Below are positions 1-8,266 of a DNA stretch of 41,949 nucleotides, piece after piece. This DNA is from JAICSD01 sp035637115 (GTDB lineage: Bacteria > Acidobacteriota > Vicinamibacteria > Vicinamibacterales > 2-12-FULL-66-21), in assembly GCA_035637115.1 (NCBI GenBank), contig DASPXV010000206.1, forward strand, positions 1-41,949. The letters are read 5' to 3'. The number at the start of each line of letters is the position of its first letter. The stretch's first letter is position 1. A model generated the notes under the pieces. That model was not told the DNA's origin and did no database searches. It worked only from the letters and a program-made list of their open reading frames with translations. The translations under genes and the position numbers were made by a program.

Positions 1-46
1 GTTGACCCAAACAGATCGCCGTTACCAGCGGCGACGGAGGTACGCC

Positions 47-495
47 ATGCAGGAGACTAGCACAAGCCCCGCGACGATTCTTCAGTTCCGCCAGGACATC
101 GAAGCCCAGTTCCGCCGCCACATTCGAGAAGCGTGTCGCCCTCGCCGAGGAGCTTGCGGCGGCGCTCGGCTCGGAGCCGCACGAACGGACGGATCGCCGT
201 CGTGGCTATCGGAACGGCAGCATCGGACGGACGATCACCACGCCGGAGGAAACGCGGACAGTGACGGTGCCTCGTGGACGGATCGCCGGCACGGACGGCG
301 CCACTGAGGAATTCCGCAGCCAGCTGTTGCCGCGCTACGCACGCCGCACGCGGGAGATCGACGAGGCGATTCTCGGCTGCTTCTCGGCGGCGTGAATAGC
401 CGCCGCATCCGGATCGCGCTGAAACCGTTGCTCGGTGAGCGTCATCTCTCGAAGAGCGCGGTGTCGCGCATCGTCGCCCGGCTGAAGGCGCGGCG
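47..495 (+). pseudogene. IS256-family (mutator-type) transposase, N-terminal remnant
   Basis: The three frames, read in order, give the N-terminal third of an IS256-type transposase: a start near 47 (TSPATILQFRQ), then from about 135 the stretch VALAEELAAALGSEPHERTD and YRNGSIGRTITTP, then LPRYARRTREIDEAIL, and from about 383 NSRRIRIALKPLLGE and HLSKSAVSRIVARLKA. Small deletions near 130-137 and near 381 break the frame. The similarity stops at about 490-500, so the DDE catalytic core and the right end of the element are missing and the copy cannot be active. It runs straight into the antisense remains of a propeller gene, so an insertion or recombination probably removed the 3' ends of both. 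I see no terminal inverted repeat or target duplication. The family is assigned from remembered consensus motifs. Confidence 0.8.
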
Positions 496-984
496 AAGCG
501 CGCCGCTATTGCGATCGATGGCCATCACGTGCGCGCCATTGTGCGTGACGGATGTGCTCATGTTGTCGCCGATGATCAACTGATCTTCGTAGATCGCCGG
601 GCTCACGCGAGACATGCTGCCTGGCCGGCCGTTGTACTCGGAAATCTTCCGCGTCCACAGCAGTTGGCCCGTATCTGCCCGAAGCGCGAAGAGATTTCCT
701 GCCCAATCCGGGAAATACACCGAGTTGCCGGCAACGGTTGGCGTGGCTGACACGTCGCTCCCCGCCGTGAATACCCATTTCTGAACCAGCCGGTTGACAT
801 TTGATGGACCGATCTGGCGCTCGGCCGGCTGATTCCTCGAGTTATTCAGGTCGCGGCCCGCAATCCGCCATCCCCCAAGACCGGCGGAGGTCGTTCCCTG
901 CTGCGCCACCGTCGCACCCTCAATCAGCAAGATCGCAACGGCTGGAAGAAGCAGCCTCGCGCTGTGATGAACCTGCAATCGCAT
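496..984 (-). pseudogene. Truncated PQQ-like beta-propeller (alcohol dehydrogenase-like) gene, 5' part only
   Basis: The ATG at 984 is preceded by a good ribosome binding site (AGAAAGGA, about 7 nt upstream). The product starts with a signal peptide of about 28 residues. Propeller sequence follows, with repeated blade motifs such as SATPTVAGNSVYFPDWAG and LFALRADTGQLLWTRKI, typical of PQQ-dependent alcohol dehydrogenase or polyvinyl-alcohol-dehydrogenase-like proteins. The similarity stops after about 160 residues, where the frame enters the antisense of the IS256 remnant; such proteins are usually 450-700 residues. The 5' end and ribosome binding site look intact, so truncation may be recent and a short secreted fragment could still be made. 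The boundary at 496 is approximate. Confidence 0.75.
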
Positions 985-1241
985 GTCGCGTTCCTTTCTT
1001 TCACCGCTCTGAACGTACACACGTCTCCTGCAAGCGCGTCGCGAGCGGTTTCGAGTCGTGCTCAATCTGGCAGGACGATCATCTCGAGCGGCGTCACCGG
1101 CTGAACGCTTGTGTGCACACTCCCTGGCGTCGCGGGAACGCAAGCGCCTGGCCGTGCGCGGTCTCCCCAAATGGGCCGTTTTTGACCTTTCGGGATATAG
1201 CCGACTTACGACGAATGTTTCGTGCTTTCCGTGTGTGTAAG

Positions 1242-3635
1242 ATGATCGGAAGCAGCACCAGTTTCGATGCGCGCTCTGATTGTGAAGTCGCTCACACATC
1301 CGTCACTTCCCGCAACGTCCCCCGTGCGCGGCCATCACGCGAGAAGAAGCTGACCATCAACACGCCGATCGATCCGCATCACGATCGTCAGCTGACGTTT
1401 CAGGGCTACTCCGTCCTGCTGACGCAGCCGGACGGAACGATCACTGAGGGAACCGGTCTCGGACTATTCGATTACGACACTCGCATTCTGTCGAAGTACC
1501 GCCTCCTGATCGACGATGAAGCGCCCCGCTGCGATACGAGCGCGAATGTCGAGAGCGACTACTGGGTTGCCCACTTGACGGTCGACCGCTCGGGGCCGGA
1601 TGCCGTTGGTCCACGACTGCCGCAGGACGTGCTCGCGATCGAGATTCGGCGGCGTGTCGGAAACGGCATGGCGGAGCTGATCATCCTCCGGAACTTCAGC
1701 ATGGCGTCCGTCGACGCTGTGCTTCGGCTCGAGTTCGGCGCCGATTTCGCGGACATTTCGGACAAGGACCGCACACCGTCACATGGTGGGGCCACAACGA
1801 GCACCTGGGACGCGACTGCTCAAACGCTCACGTTCGACCACCACACCAGCCACCGCGAGCACCGGCTGCACCGCGCGGTTCGCATTCGCATCGTCCAGGC
1901 CGATTCAAAAGCGACGGGCCGTGCGGATGCGTTGACGTTTCCTGTTCGACTCGTGCCGAGTGGGATCTGGACGGCCACGCTCGCATTCGATTCGCTCGTC
2001 GATCATGTCTGGCGTACGCCGCAGGTTGGAGGTTTTGCCGATCCTACGGATCGCGATCGCATCCGCAATGCCTGGCGCAGCGCACGGACGCGCATCGAGG
2101 TGTTTCATCCGGTATTTGCGCCGGCATTCGAGGAAGCGGTCGAGGATCTGTTCGCGCTCCGCGCGTGGGAACACGACGTCGCTCCCGATGCGTGGGTGGT
2201 GAACGCAGGGGTGCCGACCTACACAGGTTTGTTCGGACGCGACTCACTCACCGTCGCGTGGCAAGGGGCGCTTGTCGGTCCTGAGATGCTCCGGGGCACA
2301 CTCGCGCGCATAGCCGCCTCGCAGGCAACCGGCGATTCAGCCTGGCACGATCGTGAACCGGGCAAGATGGTGCACGAGATGCGGCGAGGGCCCCTGTCCG
2401 ACCTGAACATCATCCCGCAACGCGCCTACTACGGCACCCAAACGGCTTCAGCGATGTTCGTCGTGGCGTTGACCGAGTACTGGCACTGGACCGGCGACAC
2501 GGCGGCGCTCGACCGCTATCGTGATGCCGCGCTGCGGACGTTCGAGTGGGCCGAGCGGTTCGGCGATCGTGATGGCGACGGCTTTCTCGAATACGAGCGG
2601 CGCTCGAGCCGAGGTCTGAAAAACCACGGCTGGAAGGATTCCGACGAAGCGATCCGGTATCACGATGGGCGCCTGGTCGAGAACCCGATCGCAACAGTCG
2701 AGGAGCAGGCCTATCACTGGGTTGCGTTGCAGCGGATGGCGGAAATCCTGGTCGCGCTGGAAGACGATGAAGGCGCCAAACGGTTTGCCGCCAAAGCAAG
2801 GGAGCTCCGCCCTCGTTGGCACAAAGCTTTCTGGATGCCGGACGAACAGTTCTACGCCATGGCGCTCGGACCGGACAAGCAGCCCGTCCGATCGATTGGC
2901 TCGAATCCTGGACATGCGCTCGCGGCTGGTCTCGTTCCGCGAGAGCACGCGCGCGCCTGCGCCGACCGGCTGATGGCAGACGATCTGTTCTCAGGATGGG
3001 GCGTCCGGACGCTGTCTCAGCGACATCCGTCCTACAACCCATTGGCGTACCACCTCGGCACGGTCTGGCCGGTCGAGAACGCGACATTTGCGCTCGGGTT
3101 CAAACGGTACGGCCTCGACGATCACCTCGAGCGCCTCGCGCTCGCGATGTGCGATGCGGCGGCGCATTTCCGTAATTTCCGTTTGCCCGAGGCGATTGGC
3201 GGCCTTGGCCCCGCTGAATCGCCGGTGCCGACCGTCTATCCCAACTCGAACAGCCCGCAGGCATGGAGCGCGAGCGCGATGGTGCAGCTGGTACAAGCGC
3301 TCCTTGGGCTCTATCCTTTCGCGCCGGCGCAGATACTCGCGGTTGTCAGACCCTGCCTTCCCGAATGGCTGCCCGCCGTGACTGTTCGGCATTTGCGCGT
3401 CGGGGAGGCTGCTGTGTCGATCCGATTCGAGCGCAACCGAGATGGGTCCACCAGCTTCGAAGTCGTCGAGAAGCACGGGACGCTCTTCGTGACAGAAGTG
3501 CCGCCGCCGCAGGATGTCAATCCGCGCCGACAAACGTTTGCCGAGACTACGAAAATGTGGCTGCTCGATCGGGCACCCGGCCGGCTGGCCACTGCGTTGC
3601 GTCTCGCTCTCGGCGAAGACGAACAGGTTTCATGA
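1242..3635 (+). CDS. Amylo-alpha-1,6-glucosidase / glycogen debranching-type glycoside hydrolase
   Basis: This is a protein of about 797 residues of the COG3408 type: an N-terminal beta-rich debranching-enzyme domain (from about residue 45; FQGYSVLLTQPDGTI, GLGLFDYDTRILSKY) followed by an (alpha/alpha)6 catalytic barrel. Barrel signatures are GLFGRDSLTVAWQ near residue 331, NHGWKDSDEAI, and YHLGTVWPVENATFALGF; the acidic residues of the GWKDS and WPVEN motifs are likely catalytic or substrate-binding. Family members hydrolyse alpha-1,6 branches of glycogen-like glucans or related glucosides, and the exact substrate cannot be read here. No signal peptide is evident, so it is probably cytoplasmic. 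The start is uncertain: an open frame extends back to 801, but conservation begins near 1370, and ATGs at 1215 and 1242 are the plausible starts. The next upstream gene is divergent. Confidence 0.82.
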   Translation: MIGSSTSFDARSDCEVAHTSVTSRNVPRARPSREKKLTINTPIDPHHDRQLTFQGYSVLLTQPDGTITEGTGLGLFDYDTRILSKYRLLIDDEAPRCDTSANVESDYWVAHLTVDRSGPDAVGPRLPQDVLAIEIRRRVGNGMAELIILRNFSMASVDAVLRLEFGADFADISDKDRTPSHGGATTSTWDATAQTLTFDHHTSHREHRLHRAVRIRIVQADSKATGRADALTFPVRLVPSGIWTATLAFDSLVDHVWRTPQVGGFADPTDRDRIRNAWRSARTRIEVFHPVFAPAFEEAVEDLFALRAWEHDVAPDAWVVNAGVPTYTGLFGRDSLTVAWQGALVGPEMLRGTLARIAASQATGDSAWHDREPGKMVHEMRRGPLSDLNIIPQRAYYGTQTASAMFVVALTEYWHWTGDTAALDRYRDAALRTFEWAERFGDRDGDGFLEYERRSSRGLKNHGWKDSDEAIRYHDGRLVENPIATVEEQAYHWVALQRMAEILVALEDDEGAKRFAAKARELRPRWHKAFWMPDEQFYAMALGPDKQPVRSIGSNPGHALAAGLVPREHARACADRLMADDLFSGWGVRTLSQRHPSYNPLAYHLGTVWPVENATFALGFKRYGLDDHLERLALAMCDAAAHFRNFRLPEAIGGLGPAESPVPTVYPNSNSPQAWSASAMVQLVQALLGLYPFAPAQILAVVRPCLPEWLPAVTVRHLRVGEAAVSIRFERNRDGSTSFEVVEKHGTLFVTEVPPPQDVNPRRQTFAETTKMWLLDRAPGRLATALRLALGEDEQVS

Positions 3636-3785
3636 GGTAAGCGATATGCGGTCAGACATTATTGCCGGGGGAGCGACAGGATGATCGCGGTGCATTCTTG
3701 AATGGTACTCAAAAGCCCTTGTCGATCTTTCAGACTACTCAGCTCCGATATCAGCCGCTACGCTGAATGGGAGGAGACGACAGAA

Positions 3786-3878
3786 ATGCAGAAGCGCAAG
3801 CTGGGAAAGAGCAATTTGGAAGTGTTGGCTCTCGGGCTGAGGGTTGATGGAAGTAAGCTCGCGTCACTGCCCGATTAG
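3786..3878 (+). pseudogene. Aldo/keto reductase N-terminal scrap
   Basis: A strong ribosome binding site (GGGAGGAG at about 3769-3776) precedes an ATG that opens MQKRKLGKSNLEVLALGL, the characteristic first 18 residues of aldo/keto reductases of the Tas/YghZ type. After that the similarity ends and the frame closes after 30 codons, the stop overlapping the 3' end of the convergent VWFA gene. The rest of the enzyme (normally about 330 residues, with the Asp-Tyr-Lys-His tetrad) is missing, so this is the stump left by a deletion. The surrounding 3636-3785 holds no other recognisable feature. Confidence 0.7.
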
Positions 3879-5503
3879 GGATTTTGCGGTACTTTACTGA
3901 ACGGAATCGTCAGAGATCCGGTCGCGCCTGTGCCAGCTTCCCTGACGACAATGCGCAGGGTCACGGCGCCAAGCTGTCGTGGAAGCGCGCGCTGGTGGAT
4001 CAACCCGTGCGTCGTGACCTTCGCGTACGTCTCCTGCGTGAGCGCCAGACCGATGGTTTCGGCGAGACCTTCGCCTCGCGAGGCCCCTTCCTCGTCCTTC
4101 TGCACGTAGACGATATCGAGGTCCGCCTTCCACCGATCGCCGTCTTTCGTGAAGTGGAGCGTTGACGGATCGATCTGCAGGATGACGTTGACCGTGTTCG
4201 GATCGGGCTTCTCGAGAAAGTCGATCCGCGCGTTCACCACAATCGCCGTCGCGTCGAGCGGACTCCAGACGGCCGCGCGCATCTCCGCCTTGCGGCGCTG
4301 GGCACTGGTGTCGGACGGCTTGAACGCGAAGTAGCCCTTGCGGTATCTCACGTCGACGTGAGGGCGGTTTACCTTGATCTTGATGTCCCGGAATTTCCCG
4401 TCCTGTGTCTCGTCAGTCGAGTAGTAGCCGAGGGTATACGTCACCAGCGAATCGTCGACGGCGCGTCGTATCGCGCGTGCGAGGTCGTTGGTGTTGTAGG
4501 CGGCGCGCCCGCCGGTCCGGTCCGCCAGCTCGCGCATCGTGTCCAGGTTCGCGATCGTCGGCGCCAGCCGGATGGGAGGCGGCATTCTCGAGGCGGACCC
4601 GCGCGTCGCCGCGTCAAAACCCGGCATCGTCATGAGGCCCCGCGCGTCGACGGGATATACGGCGACGCCTGAATCGTTGAGGGCCCGGATGGCCGCATCC
4701 ATTTCGCCCGTGAACGTCCGCCGATCGCGAGTGCTGCCGATTTCGGGCATCTCGTCGAAGCCGATGCTGAGCGGAAATCCGCCGGACAACCAGATCAGAT
4801 TCTTTCGGCCGGGGAGGTTCCAGAGGTGCTGCGCGATCGCTTCCAGCGCCTGAAGCGTGTTGACGACGCGGCCGGCGGTATAGAAATCAGCCATGCGCTG
4901 CTCGGCGTCGGCGAGCGCGTCCAGCCCAAGGTCCTGAAGGGCCTGCTGGCTGTCGGGATTGACGGTCGATGCCTCCAGCTCCGGGAGGATCTGCCCTTTG
5001 AATCTGCCCACCTTGGCGACCAGCGAGGCGGCGTCGGTCGTGTAATCGTGAAGGACTGTCAGCCGCCCGGCTCCCAGGGCGAGAATCGCGATCCTGTCCT
5101 GGGGCTGAATCTGCTCGAGAAATTTCACGAGCGCCTTTCGCGCGTAGATCTGGTCGGCCCACGACGTATTCAATAGATCGATCAGCACCAGCGTCACGCT
5201 CGACGGCACGCCGGCACGCTGGGTCAGGGCGTTCGAAAACAGGTGCGGCGGAAGCGGCGGTGGAGGACTGGCTGGCGAACCGCCGGCCGCGACTGAAAAA
5301 AACCTGACCTCCTGGGGCTTGCCGCGCTCGGTGATCGTGAAGTCCTCTTTCTTCAAATCGGCCACCGGCTGCCCGTGGCCGTCATGCACCACGACGCTGA
5401 CCTGCACGAGCCGGGTTGCGGCGCGAAATGTCGGAACCTGACCGGCTGGCGCGGTTTGCCCGGCTGCGGCGGCCGCGATGAACGCTGCGAAGAGAATCAC
5501 CAT
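3875..5503 (-). CDS. Secreted VWFA-related domain protein (acidobacterial type)
   Basis: The 542-residue product begins with a short hydrophobic signal segment (about residues 1-18, cleavage after AAAAG or nearby). A small beta domain follows with the typical VVVHDGHGQPVADLKKEDF and ERGKPQEVRFF motifs, then a von Willebrand factor A domain starting at VTLVLIDLLNT (about 105-330). The MIDAS aspartate is probably the D of LIDLLNT, although the full DxSxS pattern is not present. A C-terminal beta-rich region follows. This architecture is known as the VWFA-related acidobacterial domain and is multiplied in Acidobacteriota; its function is unknown, presumably adhesion or protein binding outside the cytoplasm. 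The gene is divergent from the DASS transporter, and the two share a palindromic -10-like element at 5514-5520, only 11 nt before this ATG. Confidence 0.88.
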   Translation of the reverse strand: MVILFAAFIAAAAAGQTAPAGQVPTFRAATRLVQVSVVVHDGHGQPVADLKKEDFTITERGKPQEVRFFSVAAGGSPASPPPPLPPHLFSNALTQRAGVPSSVTLVLIDLLNTSWADQIYARKALVKFLEQIQPQDRIAILALGAGRLTVLHDYTTDAASLVAKVGRFKGQILPELEASTVNPDSQQALQDLGLDALADAEQRMADFYTAGRVVNTLQALEAIAQHLWNLPGRKNLIWLSGGFPLSIGFDEMPEIGSTRDRRTFTGEMDAAIRALNDSGVAVYPVDARGLMTMPGFDAATRGSASRMPPPIRLAPTIANLDTMRELADRTGGRAAYNTNDLARAIRRAVDDSLVTYTLGYYSTDETQDGKFRDIKIKVNRPHVDVRYRKGYFAFKPSDTSAQRRKAEMRAAVWSPLDATAIVVNARIDFLEKPDPNTVNVILQIDPSTLHFTKDGDRWKADLDIVYVQKDEEGASRGEGLAETIGLALTQETYAKVTTHGLIHQRALPRQLGAVTLRIVVREAGTGATGSLTIPFSKVPQNP

Positions 5504-5513
5504 TCTCCGACGC

Positions 5514-5520
5514 TATGATA
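5514..5520. promoter_or_regulatory. Shared palindromic -10-like element between divergent genes
   Basis: The sequence CTATGATAG (5513-5521) is a near-palindrome that reads TATGAT on the plus strand and TATCAT on the minus strand. It sits 14 nt before the plus-strand ATG at 5534 and 11 nt before the minus-strand ATG at 5503, so a single element could serve both divergent genes with very short or no leaders. I see no convincing -35 box on either side. Confidence 0.4.
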
Positions 5521-5533
5521 GCCGCCACGGTAA

Positions 5534-6931
5534 ATGGGCACCAGAACCCGCTGGGCCGTCCCGCTCATCCTGGCCGCAGCGATCTGGCTGCTGCCGCATG
5601 CCGGCTTCGGTCCGCGCAGCTGGGGTCTTCTGTGCCTCTTCGCCGCGACCGTGTGCGCGCTCGTCACCCGACCAATTCCCGCCGGCTCGCTCATCATCGT
5701 CGTGATCTCGCTGGGCATGCTCCTGCGGCTGTTCACCGTTCAGGACGCGCTCTCGGGATTTTCGAACGTCACCGTCTGGCTGATTGTCGCCGCATTCCTC
5801 TTTGCGCGAGGACTTACCCAGACGCGGCTTGGCGAGCGAATCGCGTACACCATCGTCCGGCACCTGGGGCGGAGTCCGCTTCGCCTCGGCTACTCCATCG
5901 TCCTGGCCGACCTGATGATGGCGCCGTTGACGCCGTCCAATACCGCGCGCGCGGGCGGGATTCTGTTTCCAATCACGCTGAATGTCGCGCGCGTGTTCGG
6001 CTCGGAACCGGGACCGACCGCCGTATGGATGGGCGCCTTCCTGATGAAGACGCTGTATCAGGGGGACCTCGTTGTATCGGCGATGTTCCTCACCGCGACC
6101 GCACCGAATCCGCTCGTCGCCGAATTCGTGCGTCAGGGCGCGAACGTCCGGCTTTCGTGGACGATGTGGGCGCTCGCCGCGTCGGTGCCCGGCATCGTCG
6201 CCCTGACGGTCGTGCCCTATCTCGTCTACCGTCTGTTTCCGCCGACCATTTCTGATACGACGCCGGCGCAGGCACTCGCTGACGACCATCTGCGTCAGAT
6301 GGGCCCCGTCACGCGCGGCGAGCGGCTCGTCATCGCGATCTTTTCTGTGGTCCTGCTGCTATGGCTCGCGAGCGAGTGGATCGGTCTGTCGCCGACGGCG
6401 ATCGCGTGTCTTGGCGTGTCGCTGCTGCTGCTCGTGCGCGTGCTCGACTGGAAGGACATCCTTGACGAAAAGGGGGCGTGGGACGCCTTGATCTGGTTCG
6501 GCGGGTTGATGATGCTGGCGGCGCAGCTCGAGAAGGCGGGCTTCCCAAAGGCATTTGCGCATGCGGCCGCGGGGTTCGTCCACGGCTGGACGTGGTTGGC
6601 CGCGCTCGTCGCGCTCCTGATCATCTATCTCTACGCGCACTATGCGTTCGCGAGCCTCGTCGCGCACGTGACGGCGATGTTTCCGGCATTCTTTGCCGCC
6701 GTCGTCGGATTCGGCGCGCCGCCGCTTCTCGCCGGAATGGCCTTCGGCGTCTTCTCCAGTCTGAACGCGTCGACGACGCATTATGGGACGGGCCCGGCGC
6801 CCATCGTTTTTGGCGCGGGTTATCTGACCCAGGCGCAATGGTGGCGGATTGGATTTCTCATGTCGCTGGTGCACCTGGCGATCTGGCTGCCGATCGGATT
6901 TCTCTGGTGGAAGGTAATCGGCTTATGGTGA
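5534..6931 (+). CDS. Anion transporter of the DASS (SLC13 / 2-oxoglutarate-malate translocator) family
   Basis: The 465-residue integral membrane protein has about 11-12 hydrophobic segments. It carries the two family hallmarks expected in the substrate and sodium sites: APLTPSNTARAGGI in the first half and NASTTHYGTGPAPIVFG in the second (SNT/STT-type motifs). DASS proteins import or exchange dicarboxylates such as malate, succinate and tartrate, or sulfate. The downstream tartrate/D-malate-type dehydrogenase overlaps its last codons by 7 nt, which points to translational coupling and a hydroxy-dicarboxylate substrate. The start at 5534 follows a -10-like TATGAT by 14 nt with no clear ribosome binding site. 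Substrate is inferred from context. Confidence 0.88.
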   Translation: MGTRTRWAVPLILAAAIWLLPHAGFGPRSWGLLCLFAATVCALVTRPIPAGSLIIVVISLGMLLRLFTVQDALSGFSNVTVWLIVAAFLFARGLTQTRLGERIAYTIVRHLGRSPLRLGYSIVLADLMMAPLTPSNTARAGGILFPITLNVARVFGSEPGPTAVWMGAFLMKTLYQGDLVVSAMFLTATAPNPLVAEFVRQGANVRLSWTMWALAASVPGIVALTVVPYLVYRLFPPTISDTTPAQALADDHLRQMGPVTRGERLVIAIFSVVLLLWLASEWIGLSPTAIACLGVSLLLLVRVLDWKDILDEKGAWDALIWFGGLMMLAAQLEKAGFPKAFAHAAAGFVHGWTWLAALVALLIIYLYAHYAFASLVAHVTAMFPAFFAAVVGFGAPPLLAGMAFGVFSSLNASTTHYGTGPAPIVFGAGYLTQAQWWRIGFLMSLVHLAIWLPIGFLWWKVIGLW

Positions 6932-8001
6932 CAACGTATCGGATCGCCGTGATTCCGGGCGACGGGATCGGCCAGGAAGTCGTGCCCGCGGCGATCCGCG
7001 CGCTTGAGGCCGCGGCGGCGCGCTTCCAGTTCCGCTTCGAATGGCAATACTTTCCGTGGGGCTCGGAGCACTACTTCGCGCACGGCCGGATGATGCCGGC
7101 CGACGCGCTCGATTCCCTGCGGCCGTTCGATGCCATTCTCTTTGGCGCGGTCGGCGATCCGCGGATTCAGGACAACGTCACGCTCAACGGCCTGCTGCTG
7201 CCGATTCGCCGCGGCTTCGATCAATATGCCTGCGTGCGGCCCGCGGTCCTGTATCCGGGCGTCCGCTGCCCGCTCGTCGATCGCAAGGCCGGCGACATTG
7301 ACTTCGTCGTGGTGCGCGAGAACACCGAAGGCGAATACGCGCAGGTCGGCGGCCTGCTCTACCCGGGCGGCCCGCAGGAAGTGGCCATGCAGGCGGCGAT
7401 GTTCACGCGTCACGGGACGGAGCGGGTGATCCGGTTCGCGTTCGATCTCGCCCGGCGGCGGAACCGGAAGCGGCTCCTGACCTCGGTGACGAAATCGAAC
7501 GCGCAGGGTTTCAGCATGGCGTTCTGGGATCGCGTCTTCAGCGAGGTCGCCCACGACTATCCCGATATTCGTACGGAGTCGCTGCTCGTCGACGCCGCAT
7601 GCATGGATCTCGTCCGGCGGCCGCAGGATTTCGACGTGATGGTCGGCTCGAACCTGTTCGGCGACATCCTCACCGATCTGAGCGCGGCGATCACCGGCAG
7701 CCTCGGGCTCGCGCCGAGCGCGAATCTGAATCCGGCGAAGACGTTCCCGTCGATGTTCGAGCCGGTTCATGGATCGGCGCCGGATATCGCCGGCCGCGGC
7801 ATCGCCAACCCGATGGCCACAATGCTGGCGGGTTCGATGATGCTGGATTTTCTCGGCGACCACGATGCGGCGGGCATGCTCGACCGCGCGGTCGTCGAGG
7901 TTCTGACCGATCGTTGCGATGTCACCCCGGATCTCGGCGGAACCGGGACGACGGCCGCGGTGACCGATGCGGTCGTCTCACAATTGATGTCGGTCCGCTA
8001 G
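6925..8001 (+). CDS. Tartrate / D-malate-type beta-decarboxylating dehydrogenase
   Basis: The 358-residue enzyme belongs to the isocitrate/isopropylmalate dehydrogenase family. It starts with YRIAVIPGDGIGQEVVPAA. RENTEGEYAQVGG resembles tartrate and D-malate dehydrogenases (TtuC/DmlA) more than isopropylmalate dehydrogenase. It also carries the acidic metal-site motif GSNLFGDILTDLSAAI and the FEPVHGSAPDIAGRGIANP nucleotide-site loop. The family oxidatively decarboxylates 2-hydroxy-dicarboxylates with NAD, Mn2+ or Mg2+, and D-malate gives pyruvate. The start ATG at 6925 overlaps the transporter stop, so the two form a tight pair for uptake and oxidation of tartrate or D-malate. Isopropylmalate dehydrogenase is the alternative, but no leu genes are nearby. 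Confidence 0.85.
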   Translation: MVTTYRIAVIPGDGIGQEVVPAAIRALEAAAARFQFRFEWQYFPWGSEHYFAHGRMMPADALDSLRPFDAILFGAVGDPRIQDNVTLNGLLLPIRRGFDQYACVRPAVLYPGVRCPLVDRKAGDIDFVVVRENTEGEYAQVGGLLYPGGPQEVAMQAAMFTRHGTERVIRFAFDLARRRNRKRLLTSVTKSNAQGFSMAFWDRVFSEVAHDYPDIRTESLLVDAACMDLVRRPQDFDVMVGSNLFGDILTDLSAAITGSLGLAPSANLNPAKTFPSMFEPVHGSAPDIAGRGIANPMATMLAGSMMLDFLGDHDAAGMLDRAVVEVLTDRCDVTPDLGGTGTTAAVTDAVVSQLMSVR

Positions 8002-8003
8002 TC

Positions 8004-8180
8004 GACGAAGAGTTTCATCAGCGCGCCGACAGCGGTCGCGCCGCTGCGGCGTGGTACTGTCGCCACGCGACGCTCTCGATTGCCTCCGTGCTGCGGCTGC
8101 GATGGCGGCGATCCGCACCACTGGCCGATCTCGGCGGCGATGTGCGTTACGCACTGCGCACCATCCGCTCCTCCTCACAA
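8004..8180 (+). pseudogene. ADOP-type ABC permease, N-terminal remnant
   Basis: One frame directly after the dehydrogenase stop reads DEEFHQRADSGRAAAAWYCR, ATLSIASVLRLRWRR and LADLGGDVRYALRTIRSSS. This matches in order the cytoplasmic N-terminal region of acidobacterial duplicated orphan permeases (MacB/FtsX-type), in which an RAAARxWYRRQ stretch precedes the DLRYALRTLRRSPGFT-like entry into the first membrane helix. No start codon precedes it and the rest of the permease (about 800 residues) is gone, so it is a deletion scrap. The remaining 8181-8266 shows nothing recognisable. The assignment rests on about 55 residues. Confidence 0.55.
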
Positions 8181-8266
8181 GGTACGGGCCGCGACTCTAC
8201 AACGAAGCGCGCTGCTGGGCGTCAGAATTTTCTGTGGCTGAGGTGGAGCGTCGAGTGGGAAACTTC

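Noticed and set aside
1111..1120. Perfect palindrome GTGTGCACAC as an operator
   Set aside because: A ten-base palindrome in a 250-nt divergent gap may be chance, and no second copy or regulator gene was found.
801..1241. Upstream extension of the debranching enzyme frame to 801
   Set aside because: The extra 147 codons overlap the antisense 5' end of the propeller gene, show no family similarity and have arginine-rich random composition.
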